Below, piece after piece: positions 33,061 to 41,092 of a stretch of 64,000 nt of DNA. The translations under genes and the position numbers were made by a program. How positions within the stretch are numbered: the first letter of the stretch is position 1; every line of letters begins with the position of its first letter. The DNA comes from Chitinophagaceae bacterium DXS (GTDB taxonomy: Bacteria; Bacteroidota; Bacteroidia; Chitinophagales; Chitinophagaceae): contig CP128386.1 of the NCBI GenBank assembly GCA_030345135.1, positions 1,386,621 through 1,450,620 of the forward strand, read 5' to 3'. A model generated the notes under the pieces. It was not told the DNA's origin. It ran no database searches and saw only the letters and a list, made by a program, of their open reading frames with translations.

Positions 33061-34044
33061 ATGGAAAGAAAAAGAGTATTAATAACCGGTGCTGCCGGCT
33101 TCTTAGGATCGCATCTTTGCGACCGCTTTATAAAAGAAGGTTTTCATGTAATTGGGATGGACAATCTTATTACAGGCGACCTGAAAAATATCGAGCATCT
33201 TTTCAGTCTTGAACAATTTGAATTCTATCATCACGATGTGAGCAAATTCATTCACGTATCCGGAAAGCTTGATTACATCCTTCACTTTGCTTCACCGGCA
33301 AGTCCGATCGATTATCTTAAAATTCCTATCCAGACATTGAAAGTGGGTTCATTGGGTACGCATAACTGTCTTGGATTGGCGAAAGCAAAAGGTGCCCGTA
33401 TTCTTGTTGCTTCTACAAGTGAAGTATACGGCGATCCGCTGGTGCATCCGCAAACGGAGGAATACTGGGGTAATGTAAACCCGGTTGGCCCACGCGGTGT
33501 GTATGACGAGGCCAAACGTTTCCAGGAAGCTATTACCATGGCTTACCACACGTTCCATAACGTGGAAACAAGAATCGTCCGCATCTTCAATACATACGGT
33601 CCGCGCATGCGTCTCAATGACGGACGTGCATTGCCGGCGTTCATCGGCCAGGCGCTTCGTGGCGAAGATCTTACCGTATTCGGTGATGGCAGCCAGACAA
33701 GAAGTTTCTGTTATGTAGATGATCTTGTAGAAGGCATTTACCGCCTTCTGATGAGTGACTATGTAAGACCTGTGAATGTTGGTAACCCAAGCGAAATCAC
33801 CCTGAAGGAATTTGCTGAAGAAGTGTTGAAGCTTACCGGGTCAACAGTTAAGATCGCTTACAAACCTTTGCCTGTTGATGATCCTAAACAAAGACAGCCG
33901 GATATTACAAAGGCCAAGGAAATTCTGGGTTGGGAACCTAAGGTGTCAAGAGCCGATGGATTACGCATTACTTACGAGTACTTCAAATCTTTACCTAAAG
34001 AAGAGCTTGTTAAACAGCCGAAAGAGTTTCAAAGCTTAAAATAG
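33061..34044 (+). CDS. UDP-glucuronate decarboxylase (UDP-xylose synthase)
   Basis: The 327-residue SDR enzyme has the NAD motif [18 protein letters not shown] (residues 5-22), the substrate loop [19 protein letters not shown] and the catalytic [10 protein letters not shown] (Tyr-x-x-x-Lys, about residues 149-158). It converts UDP-glucuronate to UDP-xylose. The ATG at 33061 is preferred; an upstream in-frame ATG would place coding sequence in the heptad repeat. Confidence 0.92.
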   Translation: MERKRVLITGAAGFLGSHLCDRFIKEGFHVIGMDNLITGDLKNIEHLFSLEQFEFYHHDVSKFIHVSGKLDYILHFASPASPIDYLKIPIQTLKVGSLGTHNCLGLAKAKGARILVASTSEVYGDPLVHPQTEEYWGNVNPVGPRGVYDEAKRFQEAITMAYHTFHNVETRIVRIFNTYGPRMRLNDGRALPAFIGQALRGEDLTVFGDGSQTRSFCYVDDLVEGIYRLLMSDYVRPVNVGNPSEITLKEFAEEVLKLTGSTVKIAYKPLPVDDPKQRQPDITKAKEILGWEPKVSRADGLRITYEYFKSLPKEELVKQPKEFQSLK

Positions 34045-34059
34045 TCTGATTATTTTTTT

Positions 34060-34120
34060 CAGCCGCTGATTGTTCATTGCAGGAGTGTACACTTTTGAAT
34101 GAATGACCGGCGGCTGTTTA
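34060..34120 (+). terminator. Extended hairpin after the decarboxylase gene, likely terminator
   Basis: CAGCCGC (34060-34066) pairs with the GCGGCTG end (34110-34116). Inner segments GTTCATT and AATGAATGAC can pair, and the tip is the palindrome AGTGTACACT. TTTATTTAT follows. The T-run is weak, so termination is probable rather than certain. Confidence 0.55.
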
Positions 34121-34229
34121 TTTATCCCTTATTGCAATATTATCCTGTAAATTCGCGTGATATAGCCCGGTTGAAACCATGCTGTAGCAGGTTTTCGTGA
34201 GGCTTATTCACCGTTGAATTTTACAATAC

Positions 34230-35522
34230 ATGATACTTAGCTGGTTAATAGAAAAACGCAGCAAGCTTGCTGTAATAGGATTGGGATATGTAGGATTGCC
34301 TGTTGCGCTTGGTTTTGCAAGGAAGCTTCCGGTGATTGGTTTCGACATCAACGAGGAAAGAATAAGAATGATGCAACTGGGTTTGGATCCTGCCAATGAG
34401 ATGTCCCCGGATGATTTTCTTGATGCTGATATTACTTTTACTTCTGACGCAAAAGATCTGAGTGAGGCTTCTGTTTTTATCATTGCAGTCCCCACTCCTG
34501 TAGATGAGCATAATGTGCCGGATATCACCTTATTGATCAAGGCATCAGCTACGGTAGGTGCCGTAATAAAAAAGGGCGATTATGTGATCTATGAATCCAC
34601 CGTTTATCCCGGTTGTACCGAAGATGATTGTGTACCTGTAATAGAGCAGGTAAGCGGGTTTACAATGGGAGAGGATTTCAAGGTGGGTTATTCTCCTGAA
34701 CGTATAAATCCCGGAGATAAAATCCACACATTTGAAAATGTTATAAAAGTTGTAGCAGGATGTGACGATGAAGCAGCGAAGAATATTGCTGCGATTTATA
34801 GCCTTGTTGTAAAAGCAGGTGTGCATGTAACGTCTAACATAAAAGTTGCGGAAGCAGCGAAAGTAATTGAGAATACACAGCGCGATGTAAACATTGCGCT
34901 AATGAATGAGCTGGCGATTATATTCGACCGGCTTGGCGTGAATACATACGAAGTGCTTGAAGCAGCGGGTACAAAATGGAATTTTCTGTCATTTAAACCG
35001 GGTCTCGTTGGCGGACATTGCATTGGCGTAGATCCTTACTATTTAACGTATAAGGCTGCGGAGCTGGGCTTTAATTCCCGTGTTATATTATCTGGTCGGT
35101 ATGTGAATGATAATATGGGCAATTACATTGTAAAGAAGATTTTACAGCATGTTATTGCCAATAACTCCAATGTAAAAGATGCACATGTGCTGATAATGGG
35201 CGCGACTTTCAAAGAAAATGTAAGTGATGTCAGGAATTCCAAAGTTGCTGACGTTGTAAGGGAATTGAAAAAATATCATTTAAATGTTGATGTATACGAT
35301 CCCCGTGCAAATGCTGATCATATAGAAGAACAATACACTTTTACACTGATTGACAAGCCTGCAAAGATCTATGATGCAATAATTGTAGCTGTTGCGCACC
35401 AGGAATTTATGGAGCTTGATGAAGCCTATTTTCTTGCTATCAGCAAGCCAAATGCTCTAATAGCAGATTTAAAAGGATGCTACCGGAATAAAATTAAGCA
35501 AAGAAAATACTGGAGTTTGTAA
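34230..35522 (+). CDS. UDP-N-acetyl-hexosamine dehydrogenase (WecC/TviB/WbpA family)
   Basis: The 430-residue protein has LAVIGLGYVGLPVALGFARK (Rossmann) and the catalytic Cys in GLVGGHCIGVDPYYLTYKA (about residues 257-275), which distinguishes this group from Ugd. It likely makes a UDP-N-acetyl amino-uronic acid (GlcNAcA, GalNAcA or ManNAcA) for a capsule or exopolysaccharide. rfbD follows 8 bp later. Confidence 0.9.
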   Translation: MILSWLIEKRSKLAVIGLGYVGLPVALGFARKLPVIGFDINEERIRMMQLGLDPANEMSPDDFLDADITFTSDAKDLSEASVFIIAVPTPVDEHNVPDITLLIKASATVGAVIKKGDYVIYESTVYPGCTEDDCVPVIEQVSGFTMGEDFKVGYSPERINPGDKIHTFENVIKVVAGCDDEAAKNIAAIYSLVVKAGVHVTSNIKVAEAAKVIENTQRDVNIALMNELAIIFDRLGVNTYEVLEAAGTKWNFLSFKPGLVGGHCIGVDPYYLTYKAAELGFNSRVILSGRYVNDNMGNYIVKKILQHVIANNSNVKDAHVLIMGATFKENVSDVRNSKVADVVRELKKYHLNVDVYDPRANADHIEEQYTFTLIDKPAKIYDAIIVAVAHQEFMELDEAYFLAISKPNALIADLKGCYRNKIKQRKYWSL

Positions 35523-35530
35523 TTTGCGGC

Positions 35531-36409
35531 ATGCAAAAAAACACAATAATAGTATCAGGGAGGAATGGACAGTTGGGTAACGCGTTAGAGGCGTTAACTG
35601 CGTCCGATAGCGCGAATGAATATATTTTTCTTGGCAGAAGTGAACTGGATCTTTCCCAACCGTCTTCTATAAGCCGGATTTTTGATCAATACAAGCCTTC
35701 GTGGTTTATTAATTGTGCAGCATACACAGCGGTTGACAAAGCTGAGTCAGACCAGGAAAATGCTTATGCTATCAATGCGGAAGCCGTGGGCGCAATTGCT
35801 ACGCTTTGTGAAGCCCACAATACAAAACTTGTACATATCTCCACCGATTATGTGTTTAACGGCAATGGTACCAGTCCTTATCGTGTTGATGAGAAGACAG
35901 AACCAATAAATTATTATGGTTATAGCAAATGGCTTGGTGAAAACCTTGCGTTGAAGAACAATCCTCACTCCGTTATAATCCGTACATCATGGGTGTATAG
36001 TGACCACGGCAACAATTTTGTGAAAACGATGTTGCGGTTGATGAAAGATCGCTCAGAGATCCGTGTTGTCAGCGATCAGATTGGTTGCCCCACATATGCT
36101 TATGATCTGGCTGCGGCAATTCTTAAAATTGTGCAGGAAACCGAAGCCGGCAATGCGCATTACGGCGTTTATCATTTCAGCAATGGCGGCGCTATTTCAT
36201 GGTGCGAGTTTGCCTCTGCCATCCGCGATGAAGCAGGTCTGCATTGCCGTGTTCAACCTATTCCAACCAGCGATTACCCCACACCTGCAAAGCGTCCGCA
36301 CTATTCAGTAATGGATACACAAAAAATTCAAAATGACTTCGGTGTTCAAATCAAACCCTGGCGGGATAGCTTGAAAGAATGCTTGAAGAAATTGATAATT
36401 GAAAGTTGA
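35531..36409 (+). CDS. rfbD: dTDP-4-dehydrorhamnose reductase
   Basis: The 292-residue SDR enzyme performs the last step of dTDP-L-rhamnose synthesis. It shows the NAD(P) motif IIVSGRNGQLGNAL (residues 6-19), NCAAYTAVDKAESDQENAYA, STDYVFNG and the catalytic YYGYSKWLGEN (Tyr-x-x-x-Lys). rfbA, rfbB and rfbC are not in the window, so the pathway must be completed elsewhere. The final codons overlap a heptad repeat (from 36395). Confidence 0.9.
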   Translation: MQKNTIIVSGRNGQLGNALEALTASDSANEYIFLGRSELDLSQPSSISRIFDQYKPSWFINCAAYTAVDKAESDQENAYAINAEAVGAIATLCEAHNTKLVHISTDYVFNGNGTSPYRVDEKTEPINYYGYSKWLGENLALKNNPHSVIIRTSWVYSDHGNNFVKTMLRLMKDRSEIRVVSDQIGCPTYAYDLAAAILKIVQETEAGNAHYGVYHFSNGGAISWCEFASAIRDEAGLHCRVQPIPTSDYPTPAKRPHYSVMDTQKIQNDFGVQIKPWRDSLKECLKKLIIES

Positions 36410-36422
36410 AAATTGACAATGA
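36395..36422. repeat. Heptad repeat overlapping the 3' end of rfbD
   Basis: ATAATTG, AAAGTTG, AAAATTG, ACAATGA run in phase across the rfbD stop codon (36407-36409). Thus at least two 7-mers are read as coding sequence. Confidence 0.7.
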
Positions 36423-36473
36423 GGTGGAGGATATAATGACTGCCTTTTATTCGAAAAAGAAAGGCAGTTACAC

Positions 36474-36510
36474 AGAGCTGCACTGAGGACACACAGAGGG
36501 CTGTTGAGTA
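36474..36510. repeat. 21-nt-period repeat (ACACAGA type)
   Basis: ACACAGA recurs after exactly 21 nt with two intervening 7-mers (GCTGCAC, TGAGGAC). It belongs to the same family as the hairpin at 15173-15262. The spacer 36410-36923 otherwise holds terminators and tRNA-Gln. Between 36530 and 36645 the sequence again looks like degenerate CTTTGTG/CTCTTTG words. Confidence 0.65.
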
Positions 36511-36528
36511 AACACAACAGTTTTTTTT
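36501..36528 (+). terminator. Intrinsic terminator of the nucleotide-sugar block
   Basis: CTGTTG (36501-36506) pairs with CAACAG (36515-36520) and is followed by eight T. Confidence 0.8.
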
Positions 36529-36645
36529 GGATCTTGCATTTGCTTCGTCATTAGCTTAATCAAAAATCTTTGTGCCTCTTTGCGTCTTAACGTCTTTGTG
36601 GCAAAAAAAGCAGTGTTCGTTTGTGTCGCCCTGTCTCCGTGGTTC

Positions 36646-36671
36646 CAAAAAAAATCCCGCCGAAGGCGGGA
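36646..36671 (-). terminator. Intrinsic terminator of tRNA-Gln
   Basis: On the reverse strand TCCCGCC and GGCGGGA pair over a UUC loop (36671-36655), followed by eight T. It lies 7 bp beyond the tRNA 3' end. Confidence 0.88.
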
Positions 36672-36677
36672 CTCTTG

Positions 36678-36748
36678 TTGGTCCATAAGGATTCGAACCT
36701 TAACGAACAGAACCAAAATCTGTCGTGCTACCGTTACACCATGGACCA
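36678..36748 (-). tRNA. tRNA-Gln, anticodon TTG
   Basis: The 71-nt gene folds as a full cloverleaf: acceptor stem TGGTCCA with TGGACCA, D arm GTG...CAC, anticodon stem ACAGA/TCTGT with loop TTTTGGT (anticodon TTG, reading CAA), and T arm TAAGG, TTCGAAT, CCTTA. Discriminator base A; CCA is not encoded. Confidence 0.95.
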
Positions 36749-36895
36749 TTACCGTTAATGGGCTGCAAAAATAGGGGCTGAGATTAAATCAACCAAAAAA
36801 AAGTAAACAATTTGTTTGTTTTTTTTCAGGTGGTTATTAGTTATAATATGAAGCGAACATGTATATCAATATATAACGAAATACATATAAAGCAC

Positions 36896-36903
36896 TAAGT
36901 TTG
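36896..36903 (+). promoter_or_regulatory. -7 promoter element of the UbiD-like gene (TAAGTTTG)
   Basis: TAAGTTTG matches TAnnTTTG and lies 20 bp before the ATG at 36924. Confidence 0.55.
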
Positions 36904-36923
36904 GCAATTGAAAAAAGAGCGTT

Positions 36924-38771
36924 ATGGCATATTCATCATTGGAAGCGTGTTTAAATGACCTGGAGAAAAATAATCAGCTTATACGTGTCAGGGAAGAAGT
37001 AGACCCATATCTGGAAATGGCAGCCATACATTTGCGTGTGCATGAAGCTAACGGCCCTGCCTTGTTGTTTGAAAATGTAAAAGGTTCTAAATACAAAGCA
37101 GCGTCTAATATTTTCGGAACAATTGAACGCAGCCGCTTTATTTTCCGGGATACATTTAAAAAGGTGCAACAGTTAATCGATCTCAAAAATGACCCGGTAA
37201 AAGCCATCAAACATCCCATACAAAATTTCAACACGGGTTTGGCTGCGATGAAAGCACTGCCGCTAAAAAATCCATCTTCAAAACCTGTATTAGCTAATGA
37301 AATGCAAATTAGCGATCTGCCGCTTATTTATCACTGGCCGATGGATGGAGGTGCTTTTGTTACATTGCCGCAAGTGTATACAGAAGACATTGATCAACCC
37401 GGCATCATGAAAGCAAACCTGGGTATGTATCGCATTCAGTTATCAGGAAATGAATATGAACTAAATAGAGAAATTGGTTTGCATTACCAGATCCATCGTG
37501 GTATTGGTGTGCATCAGTCAAAGGCAAATAAAAAGGGACAACCATTAAAGGTCAGCATTTTTGTAGGCGGGCCCCCATCTCATACTTTATCAGCTGTAAT
37601 GCCGTTGCCTGAAGGCATGAGCGAGATGACTTTTGCTGGTGTACTTGGAGGCAGACGATTCCGTTATACATACCATGATGGATATTGCATAAGTACCGAT
37701 GCTGATTTTGTAATAACAGGAGAAGTGCATGGCAATGATACAAAACCTGAAGGGCCGTTCGGTGATCATTTGGGATACTACAGCCTTACGCACCCATTTC
37801 CTGTTTTGAAGGTACATAAAGTGTACGCCCGCAATAATGCTATATGGCCATTCACTGTAGTTGGACGACCACCACAAGAAGATACCATGTTTGGTGAATT
37901 GATTCATGAACTAACAGGCAATGCGATCAAAGAAGAAATTCCCGGCTTAAAACAAGTACATGCAGTAGATGCATCAGGTGTGCATCCTTTATTGCTTGCT
38001 GTAGGGAGCGAACGCTATACACCTTATCAACAGGTAAAGCAGCCGGCAGAGTTACTTACGATAGCCAATCATATATTGGGCACTGGTCAATTAAGTCTTG
38101 CAAAATTTCTGTTTATAACGGCGGATGATAGAAATCTTATTTCTGCTTATAAGATCGAAGATTTCCTGCAATACGTCCTTGAAAGAATTGACTTTTCACG
38201 CGATGTTCATTTTCAAACAAACACAACTATAGACACCCTTGATTATTCCGGTACAGGAATCAATACAGGTAGTAAAGTCATTCTCGCTGCATATGGTGAT
38301 GTAAAAAGGAATTTGTGTAAGGAAATTCCTGCAGTGTTGAATGAACTAAGATCATTTGAAAAAGCACGCCTTGTACTGCCGGGTGTAATAGCAGTGCAAA
38401 CAAAAAAGTTTGCGGACTATGAGACCGCTCAACAAGAATTTGACTCATTAAATGATCAGTTAAAAGACAAGCTGGAATTGTTGAAAAGTGTGGCTTCTAT
38501 CGTTGTTTGTGATGACGCTGATTTTATTGCAGCGTCACTCAATAACTACTTATGGGTTACCTACACACGATGCAATCCGTCTCATGATTTGCATGGCATA
38601 GACAGTTTCACTCAATATAAACATTGGGGTTGCAACGGTCCATTGGTATTCGATGCAAGAATAAAACCTCATCATGCGCCGGCACTTGAAAAAGATGCTG
38701 CAACGGAAAAGAAGATAGACAGACTGTTCATTATCGGTGGAAGCTTACACAATAAAATAAGAGGATTATAG
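36924..38771 (+). CDS. UbiD-family (prenylated FMN) decarboxylase
   Basis: The 615-residue protein has UbiD hallmarks: PLIYHWPMDGGAFVTLP, GIGVHQSKANKKGQPLKVSI, IFVGGPPSHTLSAVMPLPEG, then TKPEGPFGDHLGYYSLTHPF with an acidic active-site residue and a C-terminal SHDLHGIDSF. UbiD enzymes reversibly decarboxylate aromatic or unsaturated acids using prFMN made by UbiX. No ubiX is nearby and no substrate can be named. It is longer than the roughly 490 residues of E. coli UbiD, mainly at the C-terminus. Confidence 0.88.
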   Translation: MAYSSLEACLNDLEKNNQLIRVREEVDPYLEMAAIHLRVHEANGPALLFENVKGSKYKAASNIFGTIERSRFIFRDTFKKVQQLIDLKNDPVKAIKHPIQNFNTGLAAMKALPLKNPSSKPVLANEMQISDLPLIYHWPMDGGAFVTLPQVYTEDIDQPGIMKANLGMYRIQLSGNEYELNREIGLHYQIHRGIGVHQSKANKKGQPLKVSIFVGGPPSHTLSAVMPLPEGMSEMTFAGVLGGRRFRYTYHDGYCISTDADFVITGEVHGNDTKPEGPFGDHLGYYSLTHPFPVLKVHKVYARNNAIWPFTVVGRPPQEDTMFGELIHELTGNAIKEEIPGLKQVHAVDASGVHPLLLAVGSERYTPYQQVKQPAELLTIANHILGTGQLSLAKFLFITADDRNLISAYKIEDFLQYVLERIDFSRDVHFQTNTTIDTLDYSGTGINTGSKVILAAYGDVKRNLCKEIPAVLNELRSFEKARLVLPGVIAVQTKKFADYETAQQEFDSLNDQLKDKLELLKSVASIVVCDDADFIAASLNNYLWVTYTRCNPSHDLHGIDSFTQYKHWGCNGPLVFDARIKPHHAPALEKDAATEKKIDRLFIIGGSLHNKIRGL

Positions 38772-38811
38772 CCTTATGATTGCGGTCATATAATTGTTTG
38801 TAGTGCAGTTC

Positions 38812-38819
38812 TACATTTG
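38812..38819 (+). promoter_or_regulatory. -7 promoter element of the fasciclin gene (TACATTTG)
   Basis: TACATTTG matches TAnnTTTG and lies 28 bp before the ATG at 38848. A TTTG at 38797-38800 is only 11 nt upstream, too close for a normal -33. Confidence 0.5.
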
Positions 38820-38847
38820 CTGAAACCTTAAAGTAAATGTAGTACTT

Positions 38848-39411
38848 ATGAAAAAGTATTTTACCCCCCTTCTTGCAACTATCTTGCTTATTTCTGCCTC
38901 ATGCAATTCACCTGAGACTGATACTGCTGCCAGGCCGGCTGCACAATCTGCAGAAACAGGCAAAGGCCAGTCTGGTGTAAGTGATGACGCTTCGGAAAAG
39001 AATGTCGTTCAAATCGCAGCAGGCAGCAAAGACCATAGTACCCTGGTAAAAGCAGTACAGGCAGCCGGTCTCGTAGATGCGTTAAGCAACGCCGGTCCCT
39101 TCACTGTATTTGCGCCTACAAACGAGGCCTTTAACAAATTGCCTGCCGGCACACTCGATGAATTGCTAAAGCCAGAAAAGAAAAATGATCTTATCGACAT
39201 CCTGCAGTATCATGTCTCTCTCGGTGTGTATAAAGCAGATGCTTTAAATGATGGCCAGGTACTTGGACAGGTAAATGGCGGCAATATCAAAATAACAAAG
39301 AAAGATGGCAAGGTGATCGTCAATGGAACAGCCACCGTTGTAGCTTCCATACCTGCATCCAATGGCATTATTCACGTTATTGATGGCGTGTTGGTTCCTG
39401 CTAAACAATAA
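38848..39411 (+). CDS. Fasciclin-domain lipoprotein
   Basis: The 187-residue protein has a lipobox (LLISASC, Cys about 19) and, after an Ala/Gln/Glu linker, one fasciclin domain: STLVKAVQAAGLVDALSNAG, then PFTVFAPTNEAFNKLPAGTL and a C-terminal GIIHVIDGVLVP. Fasciclin domains mediate adhesion or protein binding at the surface. Its place before copper-related genes is notable because fasciclin lipoproteins are sometimes found near metal or redox genes, but no direct role is shown. Confidence 0.88.
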   Translation: MKKYFTPLLATILLISASCNSPETDTAARPAAQSAETGKGQSGVSDDASEKNVVQIAAGSKDHSTLVKAVQAAGLVDALSNAGPFTVFAPTNEAFNKLPAGTLDELLKPEKKNDLIDILQYHVSLGVYKADALNDGQVLGQVNGGNIKITKKDGKVIVNGTATVVASIPASNGIIHVIDGVLVPAKQ

Positions 39412-39417
39412 TTTTCA

Positions 39418-39795
39418 ATGAAATTCCTTAGACACATAACTGTAGCCTGGCTTTTGTCACTGATGATTATTCAATCATTAATGATGCTGGGTATGTGTTT
39501 GCTATACAGTTACAGTAAGGATGCTGTTATTGAGAAGTACTGTGTTAATAAGAACAAACCGTCAATGCATTGCAACGGTAAATGTTACCTGTTTAAAAAA
39601 ATGCGACAGGCCGAAGAAAAAGGAGGTGCCTCAGAAGAGAATGCATCTTCCTTTTTCTTCTTTGTGTTTGTTAAACCGGAAATGTATATACGGCTAAGCA
39701 GGCCAACCAATATAAACACTAAACCATTACTGTATAATCAGCCTCTTTATCAGTTTATCTGGTCCAAAGACTTTTTTCATCCTCCACTGGTGTGA
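39418..39795 (+). CDS. Small membrane protein with C-x-G-x-C motif
   Basis: The 125-residue protein has one N-terminal membrane segment (ITVAWLLSLMIIQSLMMLGM) then a Cys-rich stretch YCVNKNKPSMHCNGKCYLFK (about residues 41-60), with three Cys in the arrangement C-x10-C-x3-C. The rest is Lys/Glu-rich and then aromatic. I recall similar small proteins next to TonB receptors in Bacteroidota, without known function. The Cys/His/Met content and the copper genes downstream make metal binding a fair guess. It begins 6 bp after the fasciclin stop. Confidence 0.65.
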   Translation: MKFLRHITVAWLLSLMIIQSLMMLGMCLLYSYSKDAVIEKYCVNKNKPSMHCNGKCYLFKKMRQAEEKGGASEENASSFFFFVFVKPEMYIRLSRPTNINTKPLLYNQPLYQFIWSKDFFHPPLV

Positions 39796-39841
39796 TTTAT
39801 TTATTAACCAGTCCAAAGTCGTTTAGTTAAGCAGGCAGCGT

Positions 39842-39990
39842 CAACTTTGGGAGATGTCTCCTATCGTCGACATGACGATCCTGGCTTATCAGAAAAAGTA
39901 ATCACACTAGCACTGGCAACAAGTACATAATAATGTGCAAGTCTGGAACCGCATCGTCACCTCGACGAAAGGAGAGGTCTCCCGAATATT
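39842..39990. repeat. 135-bp element with 31-bp imperfect terminal inverted repeats, copy 1
   Basis: The core 39849-39983 starts GGGAGATGTCTCC and ends GGAGAGGTCTCCC. The 31-bp ends (39849-39879 and 39953-39983) are imperfect reverse complements. Each end holds two small palindromes, GGAGA..TCTCC and a CGTC/GACG pair. The middle contains TGGCTTATCAGAAAAAGTAA. A second copy of the same length, inverted, is at 43405-43539. It fills the middle of the 347-bp spacer 39796-40142, where no gene is seen. Confidence 0.88.
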
Positions 39991-40142
39991 GACCTGATCG
40001 TGATACTTTATCCGCGTTGCATATTGCCAACTATTAACTAAACAATATTTATTATCCAATTTATTCGTGTGTGAGTATTGTCTTCATGCACTCATGGCTT
40101 ATTGCCATTGATAAACTGATTTCTAACCATTAATGATAAAAT

Positions 40143-40976
40143 ATGTTCTTTAAATATGCTTGCATGGCAAGCGCTGTATGCGCATGCCTGCTAATGAGCT
40201 CTTGTAGTAAAACCTCAGACGCAGTAGTTGTAAATCCTGAAGATAAGTTATTGAAGGTAGGCGAATCTTATGCTGAAGGCGCAGCAACAAAAGTGGTGTT
40301 GTATGCAGACCGGACCCTGACTGCAGGGTATAACAAGATGTACGTTGCATTGTATGATTCTGTGAACAGCACACAAAAGACAACCAATGCGGATCTTGTA
40401 CTATCTCCTGAAATGACGATGAATATGAACGGGATGACAATGAAACATGGTTGCCCTGTAGAAGATCCGTCCTACGACGCTACGAATAAATTGTTTGCCG
40501 GTGCCATTGCATTTTCGATGGCTTCCACTACTGCTGACAGTTGGTCGCTCGCTGTTAAAATAAACAATAAGGAAAATCACAAAACAGGTGTCGCAAGTTT
40601 TTCTCTCAATGTTGCGGTTACCACAAATAGCAGTATCAAGTCCGTTACATTAACTGATGGTACTAAACTTACAATCGCTGTAGTCGCTCCGGGCAAGCCG
40701 GTTGTTGGCGTGAATGACCTGGAACTTGCGATCTATCAAAAGAAAGATGCTTACCAGTATTTGCCTGCTACAGGATATGCGATAAAGCAAGATGTGGAGA
40801 TGCCTTCAATGGAACATGGTTCGCCTAATAATATAGATCCTGTGGAAACTTCGGCTGGTCATTATAAAGGAAAAGTGAACTATACCATGACCGGTGATTG
40901 GCGAATAAATCTTAGTATACTCACGGATGGAAAAGCCGTTTCTAACGGATTGTATTTTGATCAGAATGTCCGGTAA
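40143..40976 (+). CDS. Met/His-rich lipoprotein with two YtkA/FixH-like domains
   Basis: The 277-residue protein has a signal peptide with lipobox (CLLMSSCSK, Cys about 21). Two similar beta-rich halves follow, one around VVLYADRTLTAGYNKMYVAL and one around VVGVNDLELAIYQKKDAYQY, each followed by a Met/His motif: SPEMTMNMNGMTMKHGCP in the first and DVEMPSMEHGSP in the second. This resembles the YtkA-like domain, often tied to copper handling. With the receptor encoded next, periplasmic copper binding is the likely role. Confidence 0.75.
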   Translation: MFFKYACMASAVCACLLMSSCSKTSDAVVVNPEDKLLKVGESYAEGAATKVVLYADRTLTAGYNKMYVALYDSVNSTQKTTNADLVLSPEMTMNMNGMTMKHGCPVEDPSYDATNKLFAGAIAFSMASTTADSWSLAVKINNKENHKTGVASFSLNVAVTTNSSIKSVTLTDGTKLTIAVVAPGKPVVGVNDLELAIYQKKDAYQYLPATGYAIKQDVEMPSMEHGSPNNIDPVETSAGHYKGKVNYTMTGDWRINLSILTDGKAVSNGLYFDQNVR

Positions 40977-41004
40977 ATGTCAGTTCAAATTAGCAAATAC
41001 AGTT

Positions 41005-41046
41005 ACACAGAGAGTCACGGAGGAAGCACAGAGTTGCACAGAGAAT
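41005..41046. repeat. 21-nt-period repeat (ACACAGA type)
   Basis: Six in-phase 7-mers, ACACAGA, GAGTCAC, GGAGGAA, GCACAGA, GTTGCAC, AGAGAAT, lie in the 116-bp spacer before the copper receptor gene. Confidence 0.75.
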
Positions 41047-41092
41047 AGATCAGGGCTCACCGGGGAATCCTGCTTAACTAAAAGACATTGAC

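Noticed and set aside
30380-36409. Complete capsule or O-antigen cluster
   Set aside because: No glycosyltransferase, Wzx, Wzy or Wza/Wzc gene is present; only nucleotide-sugar enzymes.
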